Below, one piece after another: positions 9,187-16,068 of a stretch of 64,000 nt of DNA. Both the position numbers and the translations under genes were made by a program. Origin of the DNA: CAWAND01 sp963807065 (GTDB lineage: Bacteria > Chloroflexota > Anaerolineae > Anaerolineales > E44-bin32); contig CAWDZQ010000004.1 of NCBI GenBank assembly GCA_963807065.1, forward strand, positions 558,001 to 622,000, in the 5' to 3' direction. How positions within the stretch are numbered: the stretch's first letter is position 1; each line of letters opens with the position of its first letter. The notes under the pieces are model-generated. The model had not been told where the DNA came from and made no database searches. It worked only from the letters and a program-made list of their open reading frames with translations.

Positions 9187-10311
9187 ATGCCCAAGACCTT
9201 CCATGATCTCAACCCGTCGCCGCGAATTCTCCTTGGCCCCGGCCCCAGCATGGTTCATCCCCGCGTTCTACGAACGATGGCGACTCCGTTGATCGGCTAT
9301 ATGGACCCCGACTTCTTAGCCATTATGGCCGACGTCAAGGAGCTGCTGCAGCAGACCTTCCGGACCGAGAACAAGCTGACCTTGGCGGTCCCCGGAACAG
9401 GAACCTCGGCCATGGAGGCCGCCATCTCCAATCTGCTTGAACCGGGGGACAAGGTACTGGCTTGCGTGCAGGGCTACTTTGGCGAACGGTTGGCGGAGAT
9501 GGCGGGGAGGCATGGCGCTGTCGTGACTAGGCTGGCGCGGGATTGGGGCGAAGTCTTTGAGCCAGGAGCCATTGAATCGGCCGTGGCCGATCAGGGATAC
9601 AAACTCGTCACCCTGGTCCACGCCGAGACATCGACCGGCGCCCTCCAGCCAGGGATCCCGGCCATTGCCCGAGCCTGCCACGAAGCAGGGTCCCTGCTCC
9701 TGCTCGACTGTGTGACTTCGCTCGGCGGGGTGACGGTGGAAGTGGACGCCTGGGATGTGGATGCGACCTACAGCGCAGGGCAGAAGTGTCTGTCCGGCGT
9801 TCCCGGCCTCTCCCCGATCACCCTCAACGCCCGCGCCTTCCAGGCCATCAGCCAGCGCTCGGCGCCCCCCTCGGTCTTCTACCTGGATCTTAACCTGCTC
9901 GATCGGTACTGGAGCAGCGCGCCGGCCTACCACCATACAGCCCCGACCAGCACCATGTACGCGCTGCGGGAAGCGTTGCGAATGGTCCAGGAGGAAGGGC
10001 TGGATGCCCGCATCGCCAGACACCAGATCAATGCCCGGCGCCTGTGGGATGGGTTGGAAGAGCTTGGGCTGACGCTGTGGGTGGAAGACGAAGCCCACCG
10101 TATCCCCGGCCTGACGACATGCCGGGTGCCTGCTGGCGTGGACGAGGCCGGGCTCCGGGCCATGCTGCGGGATGAGTTCAACATCGAGATAGCCGGTGGG
10201 TTCGGGCCGTTGGCCGGCAAGATCTGGCGCATCGGCTTGATGGGCGAATCAAGCCGCCACGAATACGTCACCCTGCTCCTGGCTGCCTTACGGGAACTGC
10301 TTGTGGGTTGA
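9187..10311 (+). CDS. Class V aminotransferase (alanine/serine-glyoxylate type)
   Basis: This PLP enzyme of 374 residues belongs to the alanine-glyoxylate/serine-pyruvate aminotransferase group. The N-terminal LLGPGPSMVHPRVL is typical. The Schiff-base lysine is K200 in SAGQKCLSGVPGLSP, and HAETSTGALQP lines the cofactor pocket. It probably moves an amino group from serine or alanine to glyoxylate (photorespiration-like or glycine metabolism); the exact substrate cannot be read. ATG 9187 has GGAG seven bases upstream. An in-frame ATG at 9154 is an alternative. A TATAAT at 9080-9085 could be the -10 box, leaving a leader of about 100 bases. A second family member is encoded at 43039-44109. Confidence 0.9.
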   Translation: MPKTFHDLNPSPRILLGPGPSMVHPRVLRTMATPLIGYMDPDFLAIMADVKELLQQTFRTENKLTLAVPGTGTSAMEAAISNLLEPGDKVLACVQGYFGERLAEMAGRHGAVVTRLARDWGEVFEPGAIESAVADQGYKLVTLVHAETSTGALQPGIPAIARACHEAGSLLLLDCVTSLGGVTVEVDAWDVDATYSAGQKCLSGVPGLSPITLNARAFQAISQRSAPPSVFYLDLNLLDRYWSSAPAYHHTAPTSTMYALREALRMVQEEGLDARIARHQINARRLWDGLEELGLTLWVEDEAHRIPGLTTCRVPAGVDEAGLRAMLRDEFNIEIAGGFGPLAGKIWRIGLMGESSRHEYVTLLLAALRELLVG

Positions 10312-10344
10312 TTTACTCGGGAAGCATTTTGGTGGAGAAAAGGT

Positions 10345-11154
10345 TTAGCGGAGCGACATCGGGCTGCGCCGGTTGTAGCGGGAGGCAATATAGCCAAGGG
10401 CACCCGCCGCCACCAGGAAGCTGACCCCAAGGATCCCCAGCAACAGCGAGCGCTGCGAATCGCCGGTGTTGTCCCCCCCCAGAGCAGCGCTCGGCTGAGC
10501 GCCGAACTCCACGTAACTCACGTCGCCGGGGGCAATCCGGACCGGGGTGTTCATCGACGTGGTCGGGTTGTAGCCGGCAGGGACAGCAGCGCTGACGTTG
10601 TAATCCCCCATCTCCAAACCAACGAAACAGTGCCCCTCGGGGTCATCGGTGGTGGACTCATCACCGACCACCGAGCCGCCGGTGTTGGCTACGCTGACCT
10701 GTCCGCCAGAAAGCGGCGGTTCGCCTTCGTCGAGGCTGGCATTGCCATTCTGATCGACAAACAGGAGCACGCAGATGTCGGCCGTGCCGCCCACCGGCGT
10801 CGGCGTGAGCGTGGGTGAGGCCGATGTCTCGGCGGCTGGAGGTTGGGTGGGGCTCAACTTGGCCAGGGTTAACTGCATTCCCGGCGTGAGAAAATCGGTC
10901 GACTTCAGACCATTCAAAGCGTACAGCTCTTCCAGGCTTATCCCGGCCACGGCCGCGATCCTCCAAGCCGTGTCCCCTTCTTGGACCACATAAATGACGT
11001 TGCCGTTGGCATTCGGCGTCGGGGTGAGGAAGGCTGTCGGCGCCTGGAGAGCGGGGGCGGGCGGCTCGGCCCCCGACGCCTGGATTGCCATGAAGACGGC
11101 CAAGGCCGCCGCCAAAGCCCACCCGCCGAGAAGCATGCTACGATTGTGTCTCAT
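10345..11154 (-). CDS. LysM domain surface protein with Cna-B/SdrD-like repeat and C-terminal membrane helix
   Basis: This 269-residue exported protein has an N-terminal signal anchor (residues ~7-27) followed by a Pro/Thr-rich linker. A LysM domain lies at ~52-98 (IYVVQEGDTAWRIAAVAGISLEE ... GLKSTDFLTPGMQL in family form) and should bind peptidoglycan. After a second Thr-Pro linker comes an SdrD B-like fold (~125-235, VDQNGNASLDEGEPPLSG), then a transmembrane helix (~243-263) and a basic tail (RYNRRSPMSLR), so it is anchored at both ends or at the C terminus. The start ATG 11154 is chosen because a TATAAT lies 9 bases upstream and earlier in-frame starts would run into mutM. It is divergent from mutM. 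Confidence 0.85.
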   Translation of the reverse strand: MRHNRSMLLGGWALAAALAVFMAIQASGAEPPAPALQAPTAFLTPTPNANGNVIYVVQEGDTAWRIAAVAGISLEELYALNGLKSTDFLTPGMQLTLAKLSPTQPPAAETSASPTLTPTPVGGTADICVLLFVDQNGNASLDEGEPPLSGGQVSVANTGGSVVGDESTTDDPEGHCFVGLEMGDYNVSAAVPAGYNPTTSMNTPVRIAPGDVSYVEFGAQPSAALGGDNTGDSQRSLLLGILGVSFLVAAGALGYIASRYNRRSPMSLR

Positions 11155-11163
11155 GGCATGCAG

Positions 11164-11194
11164 ATTATAGCCGGTCGCTCCGGCCGGGTATAGG
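11164..11194. promoter_or_regulatory. Divergent leaderless promoters for the LysM gene and mutM
   Basis: Only 48 bases separate the two start codons. TATAAT on the minus strand (11164-11169) ends 9 bases before the LysM ATG at 11154. TATAGG on the plus strand (11189-11194) ends 8 bases before the mutM ATG at 11203. With transcription normally starting about 7 bases after the -10 box, both mRNAs would have almost no 5' leader, and neither gene has a Shine-Dalgarno sequence. Confidence 0.6.
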
Positions 11195-11202
11195 GGCCGC
11201 CA

Positions 11203-12066
11203 ATGCCGGAACTTCCCGAACTCGAAGTTGTGCGTGAAGTGCTCCAGCAGAGAGTCCTTGGGAGGCCGATTTTGAAGGTGGTCGTGGCACCCAGAGGCGG
11301 CCCGCTGGTCATTCGCGACCTCACCCATGCCGGCTTCGAACAGGGTCTCACCGACCGCCAATTCGTTTCGGTCTCCCGGCGGGGTAAGTTCCTGGTGATG
11401 GCTCTTGACTTGCACGGTTTGTGCCTGGTCATCAATCCCAAACTCACCGGCCGGCTCCAACTGTGTACTCCGTCTGCCAAGAACATCGGACCCACGCACG
11501 TGGTGCTCGATTTTGGCAACCCGCCCGAACAGCTTCGCTATGTCGATTCCAAACGCATGGGCCAACTCTATCTGACCGACGACCTGGGGCTAGTGCCCAC
11601 CTTCAATCAGATGGGGCCGGACGCCTTAGATATCGACCTGGCGACGTTCGCCGCCCGTCTAAAATCCTACCGGGGGGAAATTAAGGGGGTCCTCACCCGG
11701 GCGACTTTCGTGGCCGGGATCGGCAACGCCTATGCCGATGAAATCCTGTGGGCGGCTCAGATTCACCCCTACCGCAAGCGGCCTTCGCTCAACCCACAAG
11801 AGATTGAGCGCCTGTATCAGGCGATGCAGAGCACGCTGCGTGAGTCCACCGAGCGCGTGCGGGAGGCCATGGGCGATGACATCCATCTCAAGCCGCGCGA
11901 CTTCTTCGCCGTGCACATGCGTGGCGGTGAAGCCTGCCCACGCTGCGGAAGCACTATCTCGTCCGTGACGGCTCAGCAGAAGATAACCAACTTCTGCCGC
12001 ACCTGCCAGCCGGGCGGACTGATTCGAGGTATGTCCTCTCCCAGATCCGGCGGCGGAAGCCGCTAG
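11203..12066 (+). CDS. mutM: Formamidopyrimidine-DNA glycosylase
   Basis: This base-excision repair enzyme removes 8-oxoguanine and formamidopyrimidines and then cleaves the strand by beta/delta elimination. After the initiator Met the protein starts PELPELEVV, giving the catalytic Pro2 and Glu3. The helix-two-turn-helix motif (GIGNAYADEILW) lies at ~173-185. The C-terminal zinc finger is complete (CPRCG ... CRTC, residues ~246-270). The 287-residue length is usual. ATG 11203 fixes the N terminus because Pro must follow Met. There is no Shine-Dalgarno; a -10-like TATAGG lies 8 bases upstream, suggesting a leaderless transcript. Confidence 0.97.
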   Translation: MPELPELEVVREVLQQRVLGRPILKVVVAPRGGPLVIRDLTHAGFEQGLTDRQFVSVSRRGKFLVMALDLHGLCLVINPKLTGRLQLCTPSAKNIGPTHVVLDFGNPPEQLRYVDSKRMGQLYLTDDLGLVPTFNQMGPDALDIDLATFAARLKSYRGEIKGVLTRATFVAGIGNAYADEILWAAQIHPYRKRPSLNPQEIERLYQAMQSTLRESTERVREAMGDDIHLKPRDFFAVHMRGGEACPRCGSTISSVTAQQKITNFCRTCQPGGLIRGMSSPRSGGGSR

Positions 12067-12465
12067 GTAACTTCAGCCCGAAACATGCCCTTCGAAATCC
12101 GCTTTGACCAAACCCGGCGGGCGCCGAGGGCGATTGCTTAGGGATCGGACGACAACCATCGCGGGTAGTTCTCGGCCACGCCGCCCCCGGATTCTTCACG
12201 TTCCAGCCGGCAGCGACTCAGCCCGCTGGAACGGCGGACATCAAAGAAGCAACGATCGCCGGGCGGCATGATGGCTTCCATTCTCTGATGCCCAACGGAC
12301 CATTCAGCTCACCATTCCGTGCCCAGATCGCACCCGCGCGGCATGCTATACTAGCTTGGCGCTCCATCGCCGCACCTTGCATCTCACCAAACATCGGTTA
12401 AGGCACCGCTTGTGATAGATTTCACAAGCCGGCGGTGCATTGGACGGGCAGTTGAGGTATCAGGT
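12067..12465. other. Intergenic region upstream of Ser/Thr kinase, with promoter and possible 47-codon ORF
   Basis: A TATACT box at 12347-12352 is a plausible -10 element for the kinase gene, which would put the palindromic operator at 12410-12427 inside the 5' leader. On the minus strand, 12281-12138 is an open frame of 47 codons (starts MEAIMPPGDRC, ends RWLSSDP). It lacks a good ribosome site, and I do not recognise it. Otherwise nothing is seen. Confidence 0.4.
12410..12427. promoter_or_regulatory. TTGTGA-N6-TCACAA operator-like palindrome (kinase leader)
   Basis: The sequence TTGTGATAGATTTCACAA is a perfect 6+6 inverted repeat with a 6-base spacer; a further C/G pair extends it to 12409-12428. 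The half-site matches both the CRP/FNR core (TGTGA-N6-TCACA) and the Rex core (TTGTGAA-N4-TTCACAA) with one mismatch. It lies 38 bases before the chosen kinase start codon. The same element recurs at 29455, 40212 and 55433. Confidence 0.65.
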
Positions 12466-14475
12466 ATGACCGAATGGGTCGGTCGCACGCTATCCAAGGT
12501 CCAGATTCAAAAGCCGATCGGCCGCGGCGGCATGGCCGAAGTCTATCTCGGCCGCCACACCACGCTCAATCGGCCGGTGGCGGTGAAGATCCTGCATGCT
12601 CATCTGACGGACGATGAAGACCTCGCCAAGCGATTCTTGGCCGAGGCTCAGGCCGTGGCCGGGCTGAGGCACACCAACATCGTCCAGGTGTTCGACTTCG
12701 ACGTCATCGACGGCCGACCCTACATTGTGATGGAGCTGCTCGAAGGGCTCTCCCTGGCCGACTACCTGCGCAGCCTGCACGAGACCGGCCTGACGCTCCC
12801 GCTCAATATCGTCGCCCGGCTGATGGGTTCGGTGGCGTCGGCCCTGGATTACGCCCACAGTCAGGGCATCATCCATCGCGACATCAAGCCGGCCAACATT
12901 ATGCTTCGCCAGGGCCGGACGCCCATCAACCCCCAGCTGCCCCTCCTGCCGGACGTCGAACCGGTGCTGACCGATTTCGGCATCGCCCGCCTGACGACGG
13001 CCCCCACCCAGACCGCCACCGGCGCCGTGCTGGGCACACCGGCTTACATGAGCCCCGAGCAGATCCGCGGCGAAGCCATCGATGCCCGATCGGATATCTA
13101 TTCCCTGGGCGTGGTTTTGTACGAAATGCTGGCCGGGCAGCCTCCTTTCGACGTCGACACCACCCCGGCCGCCATCCTGGTCAAACACCTGCAAGAGCAG
13201 CCACCGCCGGTGCCTCAGGTCAACCCCGAAGTGCAGGCGATTGTCACCAAGGCGCTGGCCAAGAAGCCGGACCAACGCTACCAGCGGGCGGCCGATTTGG
13301 CCCGCGATCTGCAAGCCACCCTCGGCCCGACCGCCTCCACACAGATCGCCAGGTCCGGTCCCCTCCGACCCCGGCCGCCGGCGCGTCAGCGGCGCCGGCG
13401 TTGGATTTGGGTCGCCGCCGCCGCCGTGCTGTTCATCGGCGCGCTGGGGATGATCGCCGCCGGCTGGCTGGCGTTCAGTCTGCTGGGCCCCCGCCTGCTA
13501 GCATCACCCACTCAGACCCCGGCGCAGGTCGTGGCGGATATCGCCTCGCCAGCCCCGGCGACCGCAGCCGTCGCCGGCGCACCCCCAACCAACTTACCCC
13601 CGCCGGGCTCCAGCCCAAGCGGTTATGCCGTCTTCAAGGATGACAGCCTCACGGTCCAGATCAACGATGTCGAACCTCCCCCCGCCGGATTCGCCTACCA
13701 GGCCTGGTTGGTCGGCCCCGACGTGGACCCGCTGTCCCTGGGCTTAGTTTCCCCCGTCGACGGCCAGCTTGCCATCGCCTTCCAGGACCCCCAAGGGACC
13801 AGCCTGCTTGCCATCTACTCCGGCCTGTGGATCAGCCTTGAGCCCAATCCAGACCCCGATCCGGGCACCGCCGGCGAGAAGGTCTATTCGGCCAGCGTGC
13901 CGGAACAGGTGACGGCCTATGCCAAGCTCGTGACCGAGGTGGATGGGCCGGGCAATCTGACCGCCGAGCTCCTGGACGGTATGGCCCACCAGGCCGTCCA
14001 CTTCACCAGTCACCGAGATCTGGCCGTGTCGTCGATCGACGAGGGCAATCTGGCCGGTGGCAAGCAGCATTCCGAACATGTGATCAACATCCTGGAGGGA
14101 AAGTCCGGGCCGGATTACGGAGACTGGAACGGCGACGGACGGGTGGAGAACCCGGGCGATGATGTTGGACTGATCCCTTATCTCCAGCTCCTCAGCGATC
14201 TGGTGGTGGACATCGAAGGCAACCCGACGTATGACGATACCTCCCGCCAGGCAGCCGCTCAGCTCAATCAGCAGATCCAGACCCTGCTGGACCAGGCCGG
14301 AACGGCGCGGGACCTGGCGACCCGCGTGGCCTCGGCGGACACGTTGGAAGAGGTCCAGCCGTTGGCGCCCGAAATGTCAGCCATTCTGCTTCAAGACCCG
14401 GTCAACGCCGTCGACGCTCAGGCGGGAACGGCCGATCTGGCCCTGACGGTTGTCGTCCTTCACCTCACCCCCTGA
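12466..14475 (+). CDS. Membrane Ser/Thr protein kinase (PknB type) with RskA-like ectodomain
   Basis: This eukaryotic-like kinase phosphorylates Ser/Thr on proteins. The cytoplasmic kinase domain (~8-280) has the glycine loop GRGGMAEVY, ATP-binding K41 (VAVKIL), catalytic H137-R-D139 (HRDIKPANIM), D170-F-G and the activation-segment end GTPAYMSPEQ, so it should be active. A basic stretch precedes one transmembrane helix (~313-342). Outside, after a Pro/Thr linker, residues ~385-510 resemble the anti-sigma-K (RskA) fold, including the YQAWLV motif, and an uncharacterised helical tail follows. PASTA repeats, common in this family, are absent. ATG 12466 has GAGG 8 bases upstream; a GTG at 12412 in the same frame lies inside the operator palindrome and is less likely. 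Confidence 0.9.
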   Translation: MTEWVGRTLSKVQIQKPIGRGGMAEVYLGRHTTLNRPVAVKILHAHLTDDEDLAKRFLAEAQAVAGLRHTNIVQVFDFDVIDGRPYIVMELLEGLSLADYLRSLHETGLTLPLNIVARLMGSVASALDYAHSQGIIHRDIKPANIMLRQGRTPINPQLPLLPDVEPVLTDFGIARLTTAPTQTATGAVLGTPAYMSPEQIRGEAIDARSDIYSLGVVLYEMLAGQPPFDVDTTPAAILVKHLQEQPPPVPQVNPEVQAIVTKALAKKPDQRYQRAADLARDLQATLGPTASTQIARSGPLRPRPPARQRRRRWIWVAAAAVLFIGALGMIAAGWLAFSLLGPRLLASPTQTPAQVVADIASPAPATAAVAGAPPTNLPPPGSSPSGYAVFKDDSLTVQINDVEPPPAGFAYQAWLVGPDVDPLSLGLVSPVDGQLAIAFQDPQGTSLLAIYSGLWISLEPNPDPDPGTAGEKVYSASVPEQVTAYAKLVTEVDGPGNLTAELLDGMAHQAVHFTSHRDLAVSSIDEGNLAGGKQHSEHVINILEGKSGPDYGDWNGDGRVENPGDDVGLIPYLQLLSDLVVDIEGNPTYDDTSRQAAAQLNQQIQTLLDQAGTARDLATRVASADTLEEVQPLAPEMSAILLQDPVNAVDAQAGTADLALTVVVLHLTP

Positions 14476-14502
14476 AAGACCCCTTCCCATTCAAAAACGC
14501 GA

Positions 14503-14526
14503 GCGGCGCACCATTGGGTGCGCCGC
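14503..14526 (-). terminator. Intrinsic terminator after the micro-ORF
   Basis: A 10-base-pair stem (GCGGCGCACC / GGTGCGCCGC) with a four-base loop. Read on the minus strand, TTTTT follows within five bases of the stem. It lies 11 bases past the stop of the minus-strand cysteine-rich peptide gene, so that transcript ends here. It may also catch plus-strand readthrough from the kinase gene. Confidence 0.75.
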
Positions 14527-14537
14527 ACACGTCTTGG

Positions 14538-14582
14538 TCAGCAGCCACAGCCGCCGTCACCGCAATCACAGTTGCAACCCAT
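14538..14582 (-). CDS. Cysteine-rich 14-residue micro-peptide, metallothionein-like
   Basis: The reading frame encodes MGCNCDCGDGGCGC, with six cysteines in 14 residues arranged as C-x-C-x-C and C-x-C. It is preceded by the strongest ribosome site in the window: positions 14588-14599 read AAAGGAGGTGAT on the minus strand, nearly the full complement of the 16S rRNA tail, 8-9 bases from the ATG. A clear intrinsic terminator follows 11 bases after the stop. It lies downstream of, and on the same strand as, an arsR-type regulator gene, with a palindromic site between them. From composition, it should bind soft metals (Cu, Zn, Cd, As, Hg) or act as a sensing leader peptide. It is too short for normal gene calling. 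I know of no named family. Confidence 0.65.
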   Translation of the reverse strand: MGCNCDCGDGGCGC

Positions 14583-14635
14583 AGCGCATCACCTCCTTTC
14601 CTGTCATCTCAATTTCACGTGCCACCCCTCCCATT

Positions 14636-14653
14636 CATCGACGGTTGTCGATG
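14636..14653. promoter_or_regulatory. Inverted repeat between arsR and micro-ORF
   Basis: CATCGAC-GGTT-GTCGATG is a perfect 7+7 inverted repeat, 54 bases upstream of the micro-ORF start. The half-site GTCGATG(AAT) also occurs beside the arsR start codon. It could be a second binding site for the ArsR protein controlling the micro-ORF, or an RNA hairpin. Confidence 0.45.
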
Positions 14654-14699
14654 GGTTGGGACAAAAAAAGAGTGACTCGCGCTGAACCCAGCGAACCGC

Positions 14700-15020
14700 T
14701 CAGACGATATCGTCGGGCCGGATCAACGCCTCCCGCTCAGGCGCGAAGGCCGCCACCAGCCTCCCGCAGCAGCTGACCACGGCATCCTGATTAAGCGAGT
14801 AGAAGGTTTGCCGGCCCGCCTCCCGCATATGGACCAGGCCGGCATCCCGCAGGATGGCCAGGTGATGAGAGACTGTGGGCTGGCCTACACCAACCCTGAC
14901 CACCAGCTCACCCACGCTGCACCACTCACAACAGCAAGCCTGCATGATCTTCTGACGCGTCGTGTCCGCCAACGCCTTGGCAAAACTCACTGTGGCTGGG
15001 GATTTCTCATCGACATTCAT
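14700..15020 (-). CDS. ArsR/SmtB-family metal-responsive repressor
   Basis: This winged-helix regulator of 106 residues represses by binding DNA and lets go when metal binds. The HTH is at ~45-66 (VGVGQPTVSHHLAILRDAGLV) and the wing at ~67-78 (REAGRQTFYSLN). Cysteines are clustered: CCCEWC at ~29-34, before the recognition helix where ArsR/CadC-type sensors bind As, Sb, Cd or Pb, and CC near residue 84. The start ATG 15020 lies inside a 14-base palindrome just after a consensus promoter, which implies autoregulation and an almost leaderless mRNA. The target gene is probably the cysteine-rich micro-ORF downstream; no arsenite pump or arsenate reductase lies nearby. Earlier in-frame starts would lie upstream of the promoter. 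Confidence 0.9.
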   Translation of the reverse strand: MNVDEKSPATVSFAKALADTTRQKIMQACCCEWCSVGELVVRVGVGQPTVSHHLAILRDAGLVHMREAGRQTFYSLNQDAVVSCCGRLVAAFAPEREALIRPDDIV

Positions 15021-15058
15021 CGATGAATAGTTTAGATGATCCCCGCAATGTCTGTCAA
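15015..15058 (-). promoter_or_regulatory. arsR promoter with overlapping operator palindrome
   Basis: On the minus strand, TTGACA (15053-15058) and TAAACT (15029-15034) are 18 bases apart. Directly after the -10 box is the perfect 14-base palindrome ATTCATCGATGAAT (15015-15028), which covers the expected start of transcription and includes the arsR ATG. Binding of the repressor here would block its own gene. Confidence 0.75.
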
Positions 15059-15116
15059 GGGCTTCTTCAATTCCCTGGATTGGACTCGGCTCACGGGGTG
15101 GTTTAGAATGCGTTCG

Positions 15117-15197
15117 ATGCCTTGCCACAAGCTCGCCCGCCTGACCTGCGACCCCCAAATTCACCAGGGAACTCCCGGTCCATGTTGCGTCGCCTGA
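15117..15197 (+). CDS. Possible leaderless 26-residue ORF overlapping the ECF S component
   Basis: An ATG lies 7 bases after TAGAAT (15104-15109), which has TTGGAC 18 bases upstream (15080-15085), so the transcript would start at or next to this codon. The frame encodes a Cys-containing peptide (starts MPCHKLARLTCD, ends PGPCCVA) and ends 16 bases inside the next gene. It could be a translationally coupled leader peptide or chance. There is no Shine-Dalgarno. Confidence 0.25.
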   Translation: MPCHKLARLTCDPQIHQGTPGPCCVA

Positions 15198-15952
15198 CGC
15201 CGGCCAACATCCTGTTCTTGATCATCAGCCTGGCGGGGCTGGTGGTGCTGCTTTATCCCTTCTGGGCTCCCGCCGGTCGTGGCAGCGACCAAAGCCGGGC
15301 TGCCTTGCTCGTGCTGAGCGGCGCTCTGGCCCTGATCTTGGCCGCCCTGCTGGCCGAGGCACAAACCGGCCTCACCGCCCAGACCGTGGCCCTGATTGGG
15401 GCACTTGTCGGCCTGAACGCTATGATCCGCGTGGTGGATACCGTGCTCCCCCTCCCGGGCGGCTTTTCCCCCGTCTTTCTGTTGATCATCCTTGTCGGCC
15501 ATGTTTTCGGCGCCCGGCTCGGCTTCCTGATGGGATCACTCACCCTTCTCGTTTCTGGTCCGCTCACTGCCGGCGGGTTGGGCCCCTGGACTCCCTACCA
15601 GATGCTCGCAGCCGGCTGGATGGGCATGGGCGCTGCCTGGCTCCCGCATGAACGAGGCCGGACCCTCGGGCTCGTGGTTTACGGCCTCGTGTGGGGGCTG
15701 GCCTATGGCGCCGTCACCAATCTGCAGTATTGGCCGTATGCACTGAGTTCGCCGGACCTGGGCTGGGCCCCCGGATTGGGCCCGCTGACCGTCCTGGCCC
15801 GCTACGCACGTTTCTACCTGGTCACGTCGCTCGCTTGGGACGGATTGCGCGCCGCCGGCAACGTGGCCTTGATTCTGCTGCTTTCTCAGCCTCTGATTCA
15901 GACCCTCCAACGCTTCCAGCGCCGCGCCCGGGTGATCTGGGAGCCGGCCTGA
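15182..15952 (+). CDS. ECF transporter S component (probable cobalamin-type)
   Basis: This 256-residue membrane protein has about six hydrophobic helices. The central stretch LIILVGHVFGARLGFLMGS, followed by GGLGPWTPYQMLAAGW, resembles the S components that in actinobacteria sit beside an ECF ATPase, an ECF transmembrane protein and a prenyltransferase-repeat protein. S components bind a vitamin and dock on the EcfA/EcfT energising unit. Just such EcfA, EcfT and repeat-protein genes occur at 51.3-55.0 kb under a B12 riboswitch but without an S component, so this protein may be their partner; that link is inference. ATG 15182 is chosen; the frame is open from 15122. No riboswitch is seen upstream of it here. 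Biotin or another vitamin is possible. Confidence 0.7.
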   Translation: MLRRLTPANILFLIISLAGLVVLLYPFWAPAGRGSDQSRAALLVLSGALALILAALLAEAQTGLTAQTVALIGALVGLNAMIRVVDTVLPLPGGFSPVFLLIILVGHVFGARLGFLMGSLTLLVSGPLTAGGLGPWTPYQMLAAGWMGMGAAWLPHERGRTLGLVVYGLVWGLAYGAVTNLQYWPYALSSPDLGWAPGLGPLTVLARYARFYLVTSLAWDGLRAAGNVALILLLSQPLIQTLQRFQRRARVIWEPA

Positions 15953-15960
15953 GGGCCGGT

Positions 15961-15966
15961 TATAAT
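15961..15966 (+). promoter_or_regulatory. -10 box TATAAT, leaderless start at 15976
   Basis: TATAAT follows a CCGGCC/GGCCGG hairpin that includes the stop codon of the S component gene. The next ATG is at 15976, 9 bases later, so the mRNA would begin within a few bases of it. No -35 box is evident. Confidence 0.45.
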
Positions 15967-15975
15967 CGCCAGACG

Positions 15976-16068
15976 ATGCTCAACTCAAGCGCTCGAACGC
16001 CCCTGTGGGCGAACCCTGAGTTAGTTTGCACGACGTGTGTTGGTAGCTTGGAGGCAGGCAATCCATGA
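15976..16068 (+). CDS. Possible leaderless 30-residue ORF coupled to the C39-like peptidase gene
   Basis: It starts 9 bases after a perfect -10 box and runs MLNSSARTPLWANPELVCTT to ...SLEAGNP. Its TGA overlaps the ATG of the next gene in an ATGA arrangement (16065-16068), the classic sign of translational coupling. The peptide is not recognised. It may serve only to load ribosomes onto the peptidase gene, which itself lacks a strong ribosome site. Confidence 0.35.
   Translation: MLNSSARTPLWANPELVCTTCVGSLEAGNP

Noticed and set aside
11155..11565. Upstream extension of the LysM protein frame
   Set aside because: It would overlap mutM completely; a -10 box and signal peptide place the start at 11154.
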